Under the pieces are notes generated by a model. That model ran no database searches and was not told the DNA's origin. It saw only the letters and a program-made list of their open reading frames with translations. Both the position numbers and the translations under genes were made by a program. Positions 8,711 through 18,919 of a DNA stretch of 26,591 nt are shown here, one piece after another. The DNA is from Pigoraptor chileana (lineage: Eukaryota > Opisthokonta > Filasterea). Location of the stretch: the NCBI GenBank assembly GCA_943704495.1, contig CALSCR010003115.1:1-26591 (forward strand), read 5' to 3'. Within the stretch, counting starts at the first letter, position 1. Every line of letters starts with the position of its first letter.

Positions 8711-9240
8711 GACAGAAGTGGGAAGGCCTCACAGGCGGATTTTTTGTCTGTTTGGCCTCATTCGTCTGTTGAATCGTCGCCTTTTCGTTTCCGTTTGCGT
8801 CGCGTTTCCCCGTTCATCGTTTTCTCGGTACCTTTCTCGCTCTCTCGCTCTCGCGTTGCTTAGAGTTCAGGGGCACAGCGCCTAAGACGCTGACTTGAAT
8901 CTACATATCTCTCTCTCTCTCTGTCCCTCGCCTTTTTCTTTCTTGGTTTATTGCCGTTTATCTGTTTGGTAATGCTGAGGCCGTTGCGGGAGGAGAAAAA
9001 ATATAAGGTACAAGAAATGAAAAAAGTACTTGACTTTTCGGAGGTTGAGAGGATGCACTTGATCAAAGGTGCAATTGCAACATACGAGTTAGCCGCTTCT
9101 GAAAGGCTGTTATACAGACCTCGGTCATCGCTTTAAGGCTGTTACTCTGTCAGAATCATCTTTTATCTAGCGTTTAAAGGGGATCCCATGTGTGTGTGTG
9201 TGTGTGTGTACATCGCACTGAAGCACCCAGTCACGCAAGC

Positions 9241-9270
9241 TCACGTGACAATTGTTAAAACGCACGTGAC
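9241..9270. promoter_or_regulatory. Pair of CACGTG E-boxes
   Basis: TCACGTGAC at 9241-9249 and GCACGTGAC at 9262-9270 lie 21 bp apart in the same orientation, separated by CAATTG, another E-box form, at 9248-9253. They share the CACGTGAC core with boxes upstream of other genes in this window. The nearest downstream gene starts at 10434. Confidence 0.4.
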
Positions 9271-9545
9271 TCTGATCAATGTGAGAGTGGCACACTATGT
9301 CAATGAACGCAGAACATTCGATGGGGAAAGTGGTGTGTGCGTGTACTTGCAGCAGACCACTCACTAACGGAACGAAAATCTCAACGTCCTTTTGTGAATG
9401 CAATATTACTCTGACCTCACCAACTGACACGCTGTGTATGGGGCAAGGTGCATGCGCCGAGCAGTGCAAGTGGCGGACGGCTGATTCAGTCACTGACGGG
9501 CGTGAATTTGAAGTTGTTGTTGGCCAGCACTCGTAAGAACATTCG

Positions 9546-9546
<1 letters not shown>

Positions 9547-9587
<41 letters not shown>

Positions 9588-9640
9588 TGGCACACACACA
9601 CACGCACACACTTACACATACTGGCACACACAGACACGCC
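9547..9640. repeat. CA/GT microsatellite
   Basis: A nearly pure (CA)n tract of about 38 bp, then two interrupted CA tracts separated by copies of TACTGGCACACACA. Confidence 0.9.
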
Positions 9641-10052
9641 CAGTCCTAATTGGCACGGTTTACCCTTCACTGAAACGGTTAATACAAACCGACTTTAACT
9701 GAACGCGGGGTATTGGGGGGGCGTGCTCTATGGAATTCCGCTGGCCGGACATGCGATTGCATACCCAAATATAGGCCGTGGTTGTGAGAGACGGATAATT
9801 TGTTTCGTGATGAACCCTCGCTATTAACTCTCGGGGGAATTCCGCGCGAATGCTCCCCAGAATGATACATGGCCCTTATTGGCCCTGTGGTATGTGGCGT
9901 ATCAACAGGAGTGAGCCTCAAATCCGCTACCTTCTGTTAATTCCAAACATACTGAATCGAATGGGCACGCCCACTGCCTGCGCCGTTCTTGTCTGCGTGA
10001 GGTGTGTGTGTGTGTGTGTTTCTCGTGCATGATGTCCGTCGTGTCCATTTTG

Positions 10053-10060
10053 TATAAATA
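10053..10060 (+). promoter_or_regulatory. TATA-like element upstream of the orphan gene
   Basis: TATAAATA lies on the plus strand, 374 bp before the ATG at 10434. It is the only good TATA match in the intergenic stretch. A TSS about 30 bp downstream would give a long 5' UTR. This is a positional guess. Confidence 0.3.
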
Positions 10061-10433
10061 TTACAACTGTCAATGATCGGAGGAGCCATTCAGAGTTTTC
10101 TTGTCCAGGCTATGTTTTGCAGACGGACAGCAGCGCTCCGGGAACGCCGTGTCGAGGACAACTTACTTCTGGTGATTTCAAGAGTCGAACTTACGCGCAT
10201 CCTAAACATACTGCCGGCATCTCGCTTGGTGGTCCCGTGACCGCTGCAATCGCACGCACCTTTTCGCGGAGTCGTCAGGTGCAACTTCCACCAGCACAGC
10301 GACCTCAATTCCACTGAGCCGGCATCACCTGCATCCCGGCCACGCCAGTCGCAAAAGTTGCTTCAGTTGGCCAGTCTCAACCTACCGCGCTGCTGCTTCA
10401 CACCCGCCCGCCTTCGGTATTAGGTACGCCACA

Positions 10434-11702
10434 ATGCATAATTCCCAAGATATGTCGAGGTCATCTTTTCAAGAATTGGCATCAGACCAGCGCGACCTCA
10501 ACTGGCGCAACGGCTGGGGCACTGGCGGCGCGCACACCACACACGCTGCACCGTTTCCCCCGACGGGCTTTCTTCAGTATGAGGATCCGGCCAGTGTCAT
10601 CCGCTTCAACATTGCCGCAGCCAGCATCGAAGCACTGAGACGCTTACACTTTCATTCCATGCACTTCCTTCCCCTCGAGACCGAATATGACCCACATAAC
10701 GAGGGCCTAACAGACTGGCCATTCGATCTGGGTGCAAGCGGTCTGCTCTTCGCGACGCAGAGCAGCAACAGCAGCAACAACAGCAACAGCTGCAACAATA
10801 GCAACAACTACTGCTCATATTCGACAACGACCCGCTCAGTCCATACGCCCGCAATCGGCTCACATGCGACCAAGAACCGCTCAGTCCATACGCCCGCAAT
10901 CGGTCAGTACAACCTCGAAGTGGCTGCCTATCCCTGCCTGCAAACCGGCGACGACGAGCCCGCTGATCACGCGCAGGCAGAGGAGGTCACGGGACTCGAT
11001 TGGGACTCAGTCTGGAGGTCTACCGCGGACTATGCGTCTATGTGTACCACGGAGTTGACAATGTATGGGGAGGAGTGGGCGAGTGGACCCACCGACGCCT
11101 TTGAGACTGTCAGTGCGACGGCACTGCATGAGCAAACGGGCGATGACTTTGTGCATGAACACTACCGCCGTGCGCCAAATAGGGGCTGCTGTGGGATTAC
11201 CGGGGCAGTTGCTGGTGCCCTCTATCCAGTGCCGACCGCACACAACGTCCAAAGAAATGGACGGCGTCGGGGCATACCACACCTCCCAACTCGACTCGCA
11301 CGGCCCCCTCATGCGGTGGAAGAGGATGCGGATGAAGATGGTGGGGTGGCGTCTGACGATGGGTTCTTGGATGTAATGTTCGATGGGGCGCTGGATTACA
11401 CGCTGGATGGGACGTCAGATGAGACGCTGGATGGGACGTCAGATGGGTCGCTGGATGGGACGTCAGATGGGTCGCTGGATGGGACGTCAGATGGAACGCT
11501 GGATGGGACGTCAGATGGGTCGCTGGATGGGATGTCGGGTGCACGCGTCACCACTGTGCGTGAGAGTCGCAACATGAAGCGGGCGGCGAAGCATGCCGCA
11601 CAACAGCGCCGTCTTGCTTGCCGGGCCACTCTACTCACGGTGGCGAAAAGCTACGTCCCCGGCATCTTCAAAGACATCGACAGTCTTTTCGTTCGCAAAT
11701 GA
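10434..11702 (+). CDS. Orphan low-complexity protein with coding minisatellite
   Basis: A single-exon frame of 422 residues with no family I can recognise. It is probably real: it is long, starts with an ATG, ends 70 bp before an AATAAA (11773-11778), and its repeats keep the frame. Features in order: Asn/Ser-rich run (about 105-125) from a CAG/CAA-type tract; a duplicated RSVHTPAIG segment from a 28-bp direct repeat; acidic middle with several Trp (GLDWDSVWRS, MYGEEWASG); DGTSDGSL repeats of eight residues (about 325-365); then a very basic helix (RNMKRAAKHAAQQRRLACR) followed by a hydrophobic segment ending VAKSYVPGIF. Acidic regions plus a basic C-terminal helix would suit a nuclear or transcription-related protein, and the basic helix faintly recalls the first helix of bHLH proteins; neither is established. 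Confidence 0.6.
   Translation: MHNSQDMSRSSFQELASDQRDLNWRNGWGTGGAHTTHAAPFPPTGFLQYEDPASVIRFNIAAASIEALRRLHFHSMHFLPLETEYDPHNEGLTDWPFDLGASGLLFATQSSNSSNNSNSCNNSNNYCSYSTTTRSVHTPAIGSHATKNRSVHTPAIGQYNLEVAAYPCLQTGDDEPADHAQAEEVTGLDWDSVWRSTADYASMCTTELTMYGEEWASGPTDAFETVSATALHEQTGDDFVHEHYRRAPNRGCCGITGAVAGALYPVPTAHNVQRNGRRRGIPHLPTRLARPPHAVEEDADEDGGVASDDGFLDVMFDGALDYTLDGTSDETLDGTSDGSLDGTSDGSLDGTSDGTLDGTSDGSLDGMSGARVTTVRESRNMKRAAKHAAQQRRLACRATLLTVAKSYVPGIFKDIDSLFVRK
10755..10815. repeat. CAG/CAA-type trinucleotide tract in coding DNA
   Basis: An imperfect run of AGC, AAC and related triplets. In the coding frame it makes Ser/Asn, while the shifted frame would make Gln. Confidence 0.75.
11402..11540 (+). repeat. 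24-bp coding minisatellite
   Basis: Five complete 24-bp units begin at 11402, 11426, 11450, 11474 and 11498, followed by a degenerate sixth. Each encodes LDGTSDGS-type octapeptides. Differences between units are mostly at the last four bases (GAGAC, GGGTC, GGAAC types). Confidence 0.9.
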
Positions 11703-12441
11703 CGCCTCATTGAGCTTTCTGTCTTTGTTAAGCAGTCTTTGAGTACCCCTGTTGTTGTTTATTTGATATTTTAATAAACCCGCCGCCCGCCGACCACGCG
11801 GCTGTATGGCTGTGGTTGCCGTGTACTGTACTCGCAGATCCTACTTAAGACTTAAACTGATATCAGGCTGGAAAAAGCGCCAGTTCGTAATTATGGGCAA
11901 CGAATGGTTGTATGGTTGCTTGTCATGCTCAGTTCATGTCAGTTCTAAGGAAGAAAAAGAGAGGGATGAGGTGACAGGAAGGCAAATATGCGAACTACAA
12001 AAAACAGTCGTAGAAAAGCAGCGTAAAAACAAAGAGTAGAATTGGACACTTGGCACTCTTTGGAGAATGGGGATATTTTTAGTCTTTAAGATGACATAAA
12101 AGGCACAAAAAGAGTGATCAATCAACGCAAGAGAAGTCAAAAATACGTTAGTAGGGCAGATGAAAAAAATGAACGACGGTGGTCCATACGAAACAAAAAC
12201 ACAGATGAATCCGTGCATACAGCACACATTAAGACAAAGAGAAAGGGTACCCAGACCACAAACTCTTGCTTTTTCCAAATAAACGGACAAGGCACACAAC
12301 GCACACGCGAAACGATTCGTTAATATGAACGAATAGCACCATCCAATTGAGAAGACAACAGAAAAAGAATAGACCACGCACATGCATACACACGCACACA
12401 CATACACACACGCGCGCACACGCAGCCCTGTGCAATACGAA
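11703..12441. other. Stretch between two convergent genes
   Basis: The two flanking genes converge here, so this holds both 3' UTRs. AATAAA at 11773-11778 (plus) suits the orphan gene. TTTATT at 11758-11763 would be an AATAAA for the minus-strand carboxypeptidase gene, although about 680 bp from its stop. A CA-rich tract lies at about 12388-12422. No exon was recognised. Confidence 0.5.
11773..11778 (+). terminator. Polyadenylation signal, orphan gene
   Basis: AATAAA about 70 bp after the stop codon at 11702, in an AT-rich stretch; this supports the orphan frame being a real gene. Confidence 0.55.
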
Positions 12442-15400
12442 TCACACAAACGACGATGCTGACCCGCGCATGTCGATGGCAGACGTATGTCGCACATCCG
12501 CGTTCGACGACGACGCCGCCTTGAGAGTTCCCATGGCAACCGCGCCGTTCGTGCCGTGTCTTGCCCTCGCAGGCGCAGAGGTCTTGCCATCTCCCTCATC
12601 TCCCTCGCCTTCAAGCACACCGTCGAGGTCGTCGTCGTCGAGCTCGTTCACAAGCGGACGAAATCCAGAATAGCGGCGATACGCACGATAGAGAATAAAC
12701 GCAAGTGCGAGCAGGCCGACCGCAGCGGCGACGCCAAAGACAATACCCGCCTTCGACGCCGGCGCGAGCTCCTTCTTTGGCGCAGGGATGTCGAGAAACA
12801 CAGGCACTTCGGTGGCGACAACGCTTCCGCCGCCGACGATTGCGTCTGTGGCAACGTGCGAATCGTAGCCAGTGGCAGAGATGGTGATCGCATATGTACC
12901 CTCGGGAACAATTCTGTGGAATGAGCCGCGCGCATCGGTGAAGACGGGGCGACCAGCCGAGACGCCAGACGACGCCAATGCGACGTCCACGCGCGCACCA
13001 ATGACAGGCTCCTTGTTTGGCCCCAGCACAGTGCCACGCAGACCCCGCTGTGCAGAGAGCACAAAGGAAATGAGCGCATCTCTGTTTGCATCCCACAATG
13101 CTTTGAGATCGCTTACATACGGGAATGAACAACAATCCACGCCAACGGTGACGGACAATGCCGTGCCGTTGAGGTACGCATAGTCTCCAAGCGAGCCTTT
13201 CAGCGGCAACCGCGACGCCCCCTGAGACGTGCCATCGGCGCCGTACTTTGGGACGTGTACGCACGCGGCTTTGCCTTCCGTCCCTGCAGAGATCATCGGG
13301 TTGCGCGATGCATACGACGATGCCAGCGAGTGCAGAAGCTCCGCATCGGCGGCAGGAGTCACGGACCCGCCATACAGTGCGTCGAGCGGATAGCTCACGC
13401 CGAGAGAGCCTGAGCGCAGCTCAAGAGAGAGCACAAACCCGCCCGTTTTTGCCGTCCACTCCATGAACGCCCGCGTCTCGGGCTGCCGCATAGTGTAGTG
13501 GGCGTCTGCAATGTGGTCGCCCTTAGCAACTGCCGCAGCATCCACCGCAGAAAAGTCGGGGAAATCGGAGAAAATTTCAATGTCGTTTGAGTTTGTTCCA
13601 CCGGCCTGCCCAAAGCAGTCCCCAACGGAGGCTGCAGACGCGCCAACGCCGTCGGGATTGAGCGCGGGAAGCAGATGGAGGTCGGTGCTATCGACAAGGC
13701 GCGTGATGGTGTCGTTCTTCCCGTAGTTGAAAGCCAAGTACTGTGCAAAGAGAAGGAGGAGCTCGCGGCCGGGTGCTTCCCCACCATGTGCGCCAGCTAC
13801 AAGACGCACGCGCGGCTCCCCCACCTCCGCAATCGACAATGAATCCGACACACGCAACACGCGGAGAGGAAGGCCGCTTGCACTCCGCCCAATGTCCGTT
13901 GTGCGCACAATGTGCGGATACTTTGCAACAAGTGCGTCTGACGCCGCATTCAACTCTGTCGTCGTATGATACTTGAATTCATACGGGGGAATATCCGGCT
14001 CCACTGTTGCAGAGGGTGTCGTGGCACTCGACGTCATTGATGCAACTGAAGACGAAGTAATGGGCTCGGAAGGCATGGGCGGCAGTGCGACGAGCGAGAA
14101 GTCGATGCGCGAAGCTGGCGCCCCTGCGACAACGACAACCGTCTGCGTCTTGTTGTGGAAGCCCTTCGCGCCCACCGTAACCTCGTAAGTTCCCGGGTCA
14201 ACAATTCTCCAAAAGTCGCCGAGGAGAGACGAGAGGACGGGGCGTTCATTGCCAGCAATCCAGACGCTGGCCATGTGTATGGGAGTGGACGTGTTTGCGC
14301 TCATCACAATGCCCTTGAAGCCGCGGTGTGCCTGCATAATGAGATCAAGAAGCGCGTCCCGGTGCTCCTCCCACAGCTCGCGGATTTGACTGTCCGACAC
14401 AAACGTGCAGCACGTCACGCCAATCGCAATCGGAAAGATGGACGGACTGTGTCGATATGCAAAGTCGAGGGGACCGCCCTTGAAGGGACGAACAGTCGCA
14501 CCGTTTGCGATTCCCGTCGCAAAGGGTGGGTATTCATGCGGCGACGCCTCCTTCAGACACAGCGACCCTCCATGCGACATGGTCGGGTGAATCGACGCAT
14601 ATCGGTTAGCCATCGACCGCAGCACGGCATTGTCCGGCGTCGGATTTTCTTTGAATTTCGGCGGATCCGTGCCGTCGACAGGCACCGGCGGCTCATCGTA
14701 CGGGTAGCGCACACCCAGATACCCGCCCTCGAGAAACGCACCCACAACAAAGTGTGTGTCGTCGATGAGATTAATGACCGCATGCGTCTCAATTTCCACA
14801 CCATAGGTCGGAGTATTCGAAATGTTGTAATTCCCAAAATCAGTATTGAGGTCAACATCCATAAAGTTGGTTCTGCTGTACGTCTCGTTGCAGCGGTCGC
14901 CGTCAGCGTCCATGAATCCGTCGGGATTGACAGACGGCACAAGCACAATATATGTCGTGTCGACAATGTTGCGGATTGTTTCATTTCGAGCGTATTCGTG
15001 GGTCAGATAGCGTGCCAGAGCAAGAAGCAGCTCCCTACCGCCACTCTCGTCGCCGTGCACATTTGCCATAAGCACCACTTTCGGCTCAAGGAGTTCGGTG
15101 ACTCCGGGACGCCCGGTGATTTCGAGAGCCCACAAATTTTCGTTCTCAACCGTGTGTCCCATGGTCCAAAGGGCACTGATGTTCTGATATCGCTCTGCGA
15201 TTTCCGATATGAGGTCGTTGAGGCCCCACCGGTTGTGGACAACCCACCTGCACAAAATTGCAACAACGACAACAAAACACAAGATGGATGGACGACGTAA
15301 AGAGAGTAATCGCAAGGGAGGGTAAAGATAGATTGTCAGTGATTTTTCATATGCGAGTGTGAGGCGCCGCTTCATAAGAGAACTAATCTTTAGTAAACCA

Positions 15401-18309
15401 ATATGCACAGAACAAACCCAGACTTTCACACATTCTACCACCAAAGAGGGGGGTCTTTTGATGCTTATTGTGCGCACAAATACAGCGCAAATGCACACCA
15501 TTCCATTCAAGCAACCCCAATATAGATGTGTGGTCCACAAAGCACGCACAACACACAACACACAACACACACGACATGAATCAGTATAAAAGACAGTACT
15601 CACTGATATGCAGGCTCGAGGTCGAAGTTCAGGGTAATGGGGCCATCGTCAACAGTGACGGACAAAGTGAGTGCCTCATATCCTTCCGCCGATGCTGTCA
15701 CCTGGCAACAAGCATGCACACACGCACAGAGACATAGGGGCACACACACGCAAAGCATTTGAGATCATCAGCACGCAAGCACACGCATAAACACACACAC
15801 GCACAGCGGACGACACACATACACATCGCACACATACACACGTATAAACATGCGTACTCACACCTACATACGCACGTGTGCTCTACACATGTAGACAGAC
15901 ACACACACACACCACACGCACAACACACGCACAACACGCACACACAACACAGACAACACACGCACAACACACCTTATACGTCCCCTTTTCCACCACGCGC
16001 CAGTAAAACCCGTTCTCGTCGGCGTACGTGTCGTGGTCCACGCCGTCGATGCGGATGACAGCCCGCGGGAGTCGCTTGCCCGTGTCAGTGCCCACGATCC
16101 TTCCCTTGAAACTTGGTCCGTGCACGCGCAGTATGTACCACAACAGCGGCTCCAAATTCGCCTTCCACACGTCATCGAGTCCTTCGACCTGAGGAAACCT
16201 GCAGCATCCAATGTGCACGGCAATGTGCGCGCTTCCCGCCTCGTAGAAGTGGTCCTGCATGGTCACTCCGTTGCCTCCAACGGCCTTGTGAAGGAAGCCC
16301 TGCCCGTTAACGACACCCCCGGTATATGCACTCATGCCACCGCACGCCTCCGTCCCTGCCGGCATGACGGGGTGGTGCCGTGCATATGTCGACGCAAGCG
16401 ACCGCATAAGCGAGTCCTCGGGCGTCGGCTGCGGGTACCCGGGCGCGTTCGTCTTCTGGTCCCTCGCAGTGTCGTTTGTCTGGACATACTCGTCGTACGG
16501 ATACGTCGCGACCACGGCGCCCGCAAACAGCGTTGCGCCGATGACAGAAGGCCTGTCCGCAAGAAACGCAAGAAGGTTCTTTGTCTCCGGCTGCGGCTCA
16601 GCAGCAGTCGACCCGCCGCCTTGCCACGCCGGATAATCTTCGTTGAGATTCACTCCGTTTCCGTTGCCATAACTGGCGTCGGTGGCCGCGCACTGCCCTA
16701 ATGTGGCCTTTTCGTACCCGTCCGGGTTCAGCGACGGCACAATGTACAGGTCGGTGCGGTCGACGATGCTGCGGATTGTTTCGTTGCGTTCGTACTCCAC
16801 CCCAATGTGGTGAATGAGCTGCAAGAGTATTTCGCGGGTAACAGCATCGTGTCCGTGCACGTTTCCGACGAGCAAGACGCGGGGGCGGCCGACAGCGAAC
16901 AGCTCTGGCGAGCGAGTAATCTGCATGGCCCACAGAGGCGTGCCTTTTGCCGACGCTCCGAGTCCATGCAACGCCATAACATCGCCAAAATGTCCCTCGC
17001 TGTCCTCCAGAAAGTCGTGCATTGCTGCATTGTCGTGGTGCTTCAAGAGCGACGTCGGTTCGAGCTCAACGTCAAGAATGGTTGCGGGTCCATCGACGAC
17101 CGTTACTTGCCGCGATACATTGACATATCCGGGGGCGGAGAAGCGCAGTGTGTAGTCTCCCGGGACGAGCAGGCGCCAGTAATCGCCGTGAGATGCACTC
17201 ACCACCGCATGATTCCGCCCAACCACCTCGATCTTCGCGCCCGGCAATGGATCCCCGGCGTCCGTACGCACAAATCCCTTCACGCCCCTGTGCACCTCTT
17301 CCAAGTAGCCGAGAAGCGCGTTGACATTGTCGTTCCACTTGCCAACAAGATCGTCGGCGGCGGGAAACTTGCAGCAGCCCAGCTCGACCGTAATCTCAAA
17401 GCAGTTGCTGTGAATGTAGTTGAAGTCCTGCATGCTCCCACGCAGAGAATACCATTCCGCTCCATTGGTGATTCCCTCTGGAAAATGGTCATTGTACTCG
17501 ACGCAGCCGCCGTGTGTGTACATTTGCCCGTGGTTCATGGCGTACGCAAGGGCAAGGCGCCTGAAAATGTCGTCATCCGGGGTGGCGCTGTACCCGTCGA
17601 CGTTGTTGATCGTGTCGTCGAACGGATAGCTTGCAACAAGAGAGCCCCCGTGCAAATTGGCAGACAGAACAAAGGGAAGGCTCAAGATGAAGTCGATCAT
17701 CACCTTCGTCTCGTGCATCTGTGAACCGACGCTCGTGAATTGATCAGGGAAGTTGCGATTAAGGTCGACGCCGTATGCGTTGCTCCTCCCTTGGATGCCA
17801 TAGCAGTCGCCGACAAAAGATCGCGCATAGCCATCGGGATTCATTGTCGGCACAATGTAGATGTCCGTCTCGCGAATCAGCTTTGTGATCCTTTCGTTCT
17901 TACCGAAATTCATACAAAGATATTCGATGAACAGGAGGAGCATCTCCCGCCCAATGACTTCATTCCCGTGCATGTTGCCGACATACTTGAAGTGTGGCTC
18001 GCCAGCCTCGACAATGCCAGGGCCATCCGTGATCTCGATGGCATATATTTCTCGCCCTTCAACGGACGTTCCCAGCAAAACCAACCGTGTGATGTCCGGA
18101 TACAATGAGTTGAGTGCCTTGAGTGCCGTAAGCAGCGCCTCGTGGTCGTGATGCTTGCCCAGCTGAACGATACGATTCACATCCCTAGTCGATCTGCTGT
18201 CGTCATCAGTTGATGTGGACGTGTTGAAGGCCGTCGCAGTGGGAAAAGTAAGGCACACTGCGATGACTGCAACAAGGGCAACGCGAGAGATATTCGTCAG
18301 CGCAGCCAT
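12442..18309 (-). CDS. CPD: Carboxypeptidase D-like, four M14 domains, type I membrane protein
   Basis: Exons 15973-18309, 15604-15701 and 12442-15247 join in phase (0, then 2) into 1746 residues. CPD enzymes trim C-terminal Arg/Lys from peptides in the trans-Golgi and at the cell surface. The start at 18309 opens a signal peptide (MAALTNISRVALVAVIAVCL). Domain 1 is complete: zinc ligands His114, Glu117 (NMHGNEVIGRE) and His220 (NLHGG), substrate Arg185 (VDLNRNFPD), Tyr298, catalytic Glu309 (TVELGCC). Domain 2 (about 424-700) has Asp488, Glu557, Phe595 and His at the zinc, Arg, His and Glu sites. Domain 3 (about 813-1110) keeps His876/Glu879 but has Thr947, Glu985 and Gly1088. Domain 4 (about 1235-1530) keeps His1299/Glu1302 but has lost the other sites. 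Each domain is followed by a transthyretin-like barrel. A transmembrane segment (about 1644-1668) and a cytosolic tail with FRPLVNELDDDD end the protein. Vertebrate CPD has three domains, so four is unusual. Confidence 0.9.
15248..15603 (-). other. Intron 2 of the carboxypeptidase gene
   Basis: On the minus strand it runs from GTGAGT to TTGTGCAG and is phase 2. It happens to be open in the frame of the last exon, so a naive start at 15603 gives a false Cys-rich N-terminus. The spliced reading EPAYQ-WVVHNRW continues a barrel domain into the third peptidase domain. Confidence 0.8.
15702..15972 (-). other. Intron 1 of the carboxypeptidase gene, repeat-rich
   Basis: On the minus strand the donor is GTGTGT directly after a Lys codon, and the acceptor is TTGCCAG. 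The intron is mostly GT-type repeat on the sense strand. Splicing joins GTYK to VTASAEGYEALTL, completing a transthyretin-like domain that would otherwise break off. Confidence 0.8.
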
Positions 18310-18549
18310 TCTTCGAACCCACGGCAGTTGCTGCCGCGTGAAGCGATCTAAGTGCATGCACGAAATCCGTCTCACAATCAGCGCCGCAAAATCACCGCTC
18401 AAGAGTCGTAAAGACACACTGCTGTCCCCTAAACCGAGTTCACCACTTTGTTTTTGTCATTGTGGATCTTGATGCAGAATCCCTCCTCGCGTGAAGCTAT
18501 CGGTAGAGAGTCCGCGCAAAGGAAGGATCGAGAGAGTGCCAACTCGGGT

Positions 18550-18584
<35 letters not shown>

Positions 18585-18919
18585 GCACAGACTTTCCATT
18601 CTGAGTGGGCCCGTCATCTCGCAGCTGCGGCTTTTCCCAATTTTAGAACAAAGCCACGCTTTAATTGAAAATGGGTCATATTTGTGCGCATTTTACCACA
18701 ATATTTCAATATAATCCCCCGGCGAAAATTCGGCTGATGCGTGTCACGTGCGTGTGTGTGTACCCTCCCCTATTTGCCTTCTAACCCTATCTCTCTCGAA
18801 GGTGACAAAGTTTGTTGTTTTTTTTTTCCCAGAAAGAAAGATGTCTCCGCATCCTTCTTTGTTCACGCGTTTGCACAGAAGCTCCCCACACTCACAGCGG
18901 CAACGCACACGCAAACACA
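18310..18919. promoter_or_regulatory. Divergent intergenic region
   Basis: It lies between the carboxypeptidase start (minus) and a small plus-strand gene, so it probably carries both promoters. It holds a pure GT repeat at about 18548-18582, a CACGTG box at 18745-18750 and a T-run near 18819-18828. No coding exon was seen. Confidence 0.4.
18548..18582. repeat. GT microsatellite
   Basis: A nearly pure GT tract in the divergent region between the carboxypeptidase gene and the small plus-strand gene. Confidence 0.85.

Larger units (their letters stand above)
8711..10433. other. Non-coding stretch with microsatellites and E-boxes
   Basis: No credible exon was seen. It contains CT-rich DNA near 8840-8925, a GT repeat near 9190-9210, CACGTG boxes at 9242-9247 and 9263-9268, a long CA repeat near 9547-9640, and a TATA-like element at 10053-10060 followed by about 370 bp of presumed 5' UTR. 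The frame at 8951-9136 is open and charged but has no recognisable motif. Confidence 0.5.

Noticed and set aside
9547-9640. CA/GT tracts as telomere or CRISPR-like array
   Set aside because: They are simple dinucleotide microsatellites with no spacer structure and no telomeric G-rich hexamer or heptamer.
11580-11700. C-terminal basic helix of the orphan protein as a bHLH domain
   Set aside because: Only part of the first-helix pattern is present, with no Glu at the key position and no second helix after the short loop.
14155-15300. Plus-strand frame of 381 residues opposite the carboxypeptidase
   Set aside because: It is the antisense of the third M14 domain; its length follows from the codon bias of the real gene.
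15248-15603. N-terminal extension of the 1053-residue open frame at 12442-15603 as a separate protein start
   Set aside because: The first 118 or so codons are repeat-like and Cys-rich, with a good acceptor at 15248 and a donor at 15603; splicing to the upstream M14 domains gives one continuous protein.
18310-18417. Longer N-terminus of the carboxypeptidase gene (from 18417)
   Set aside because: It would start with GTG and push the signal peptide inward; the ATG at 18309 places the hydrophobic stretch at the start.
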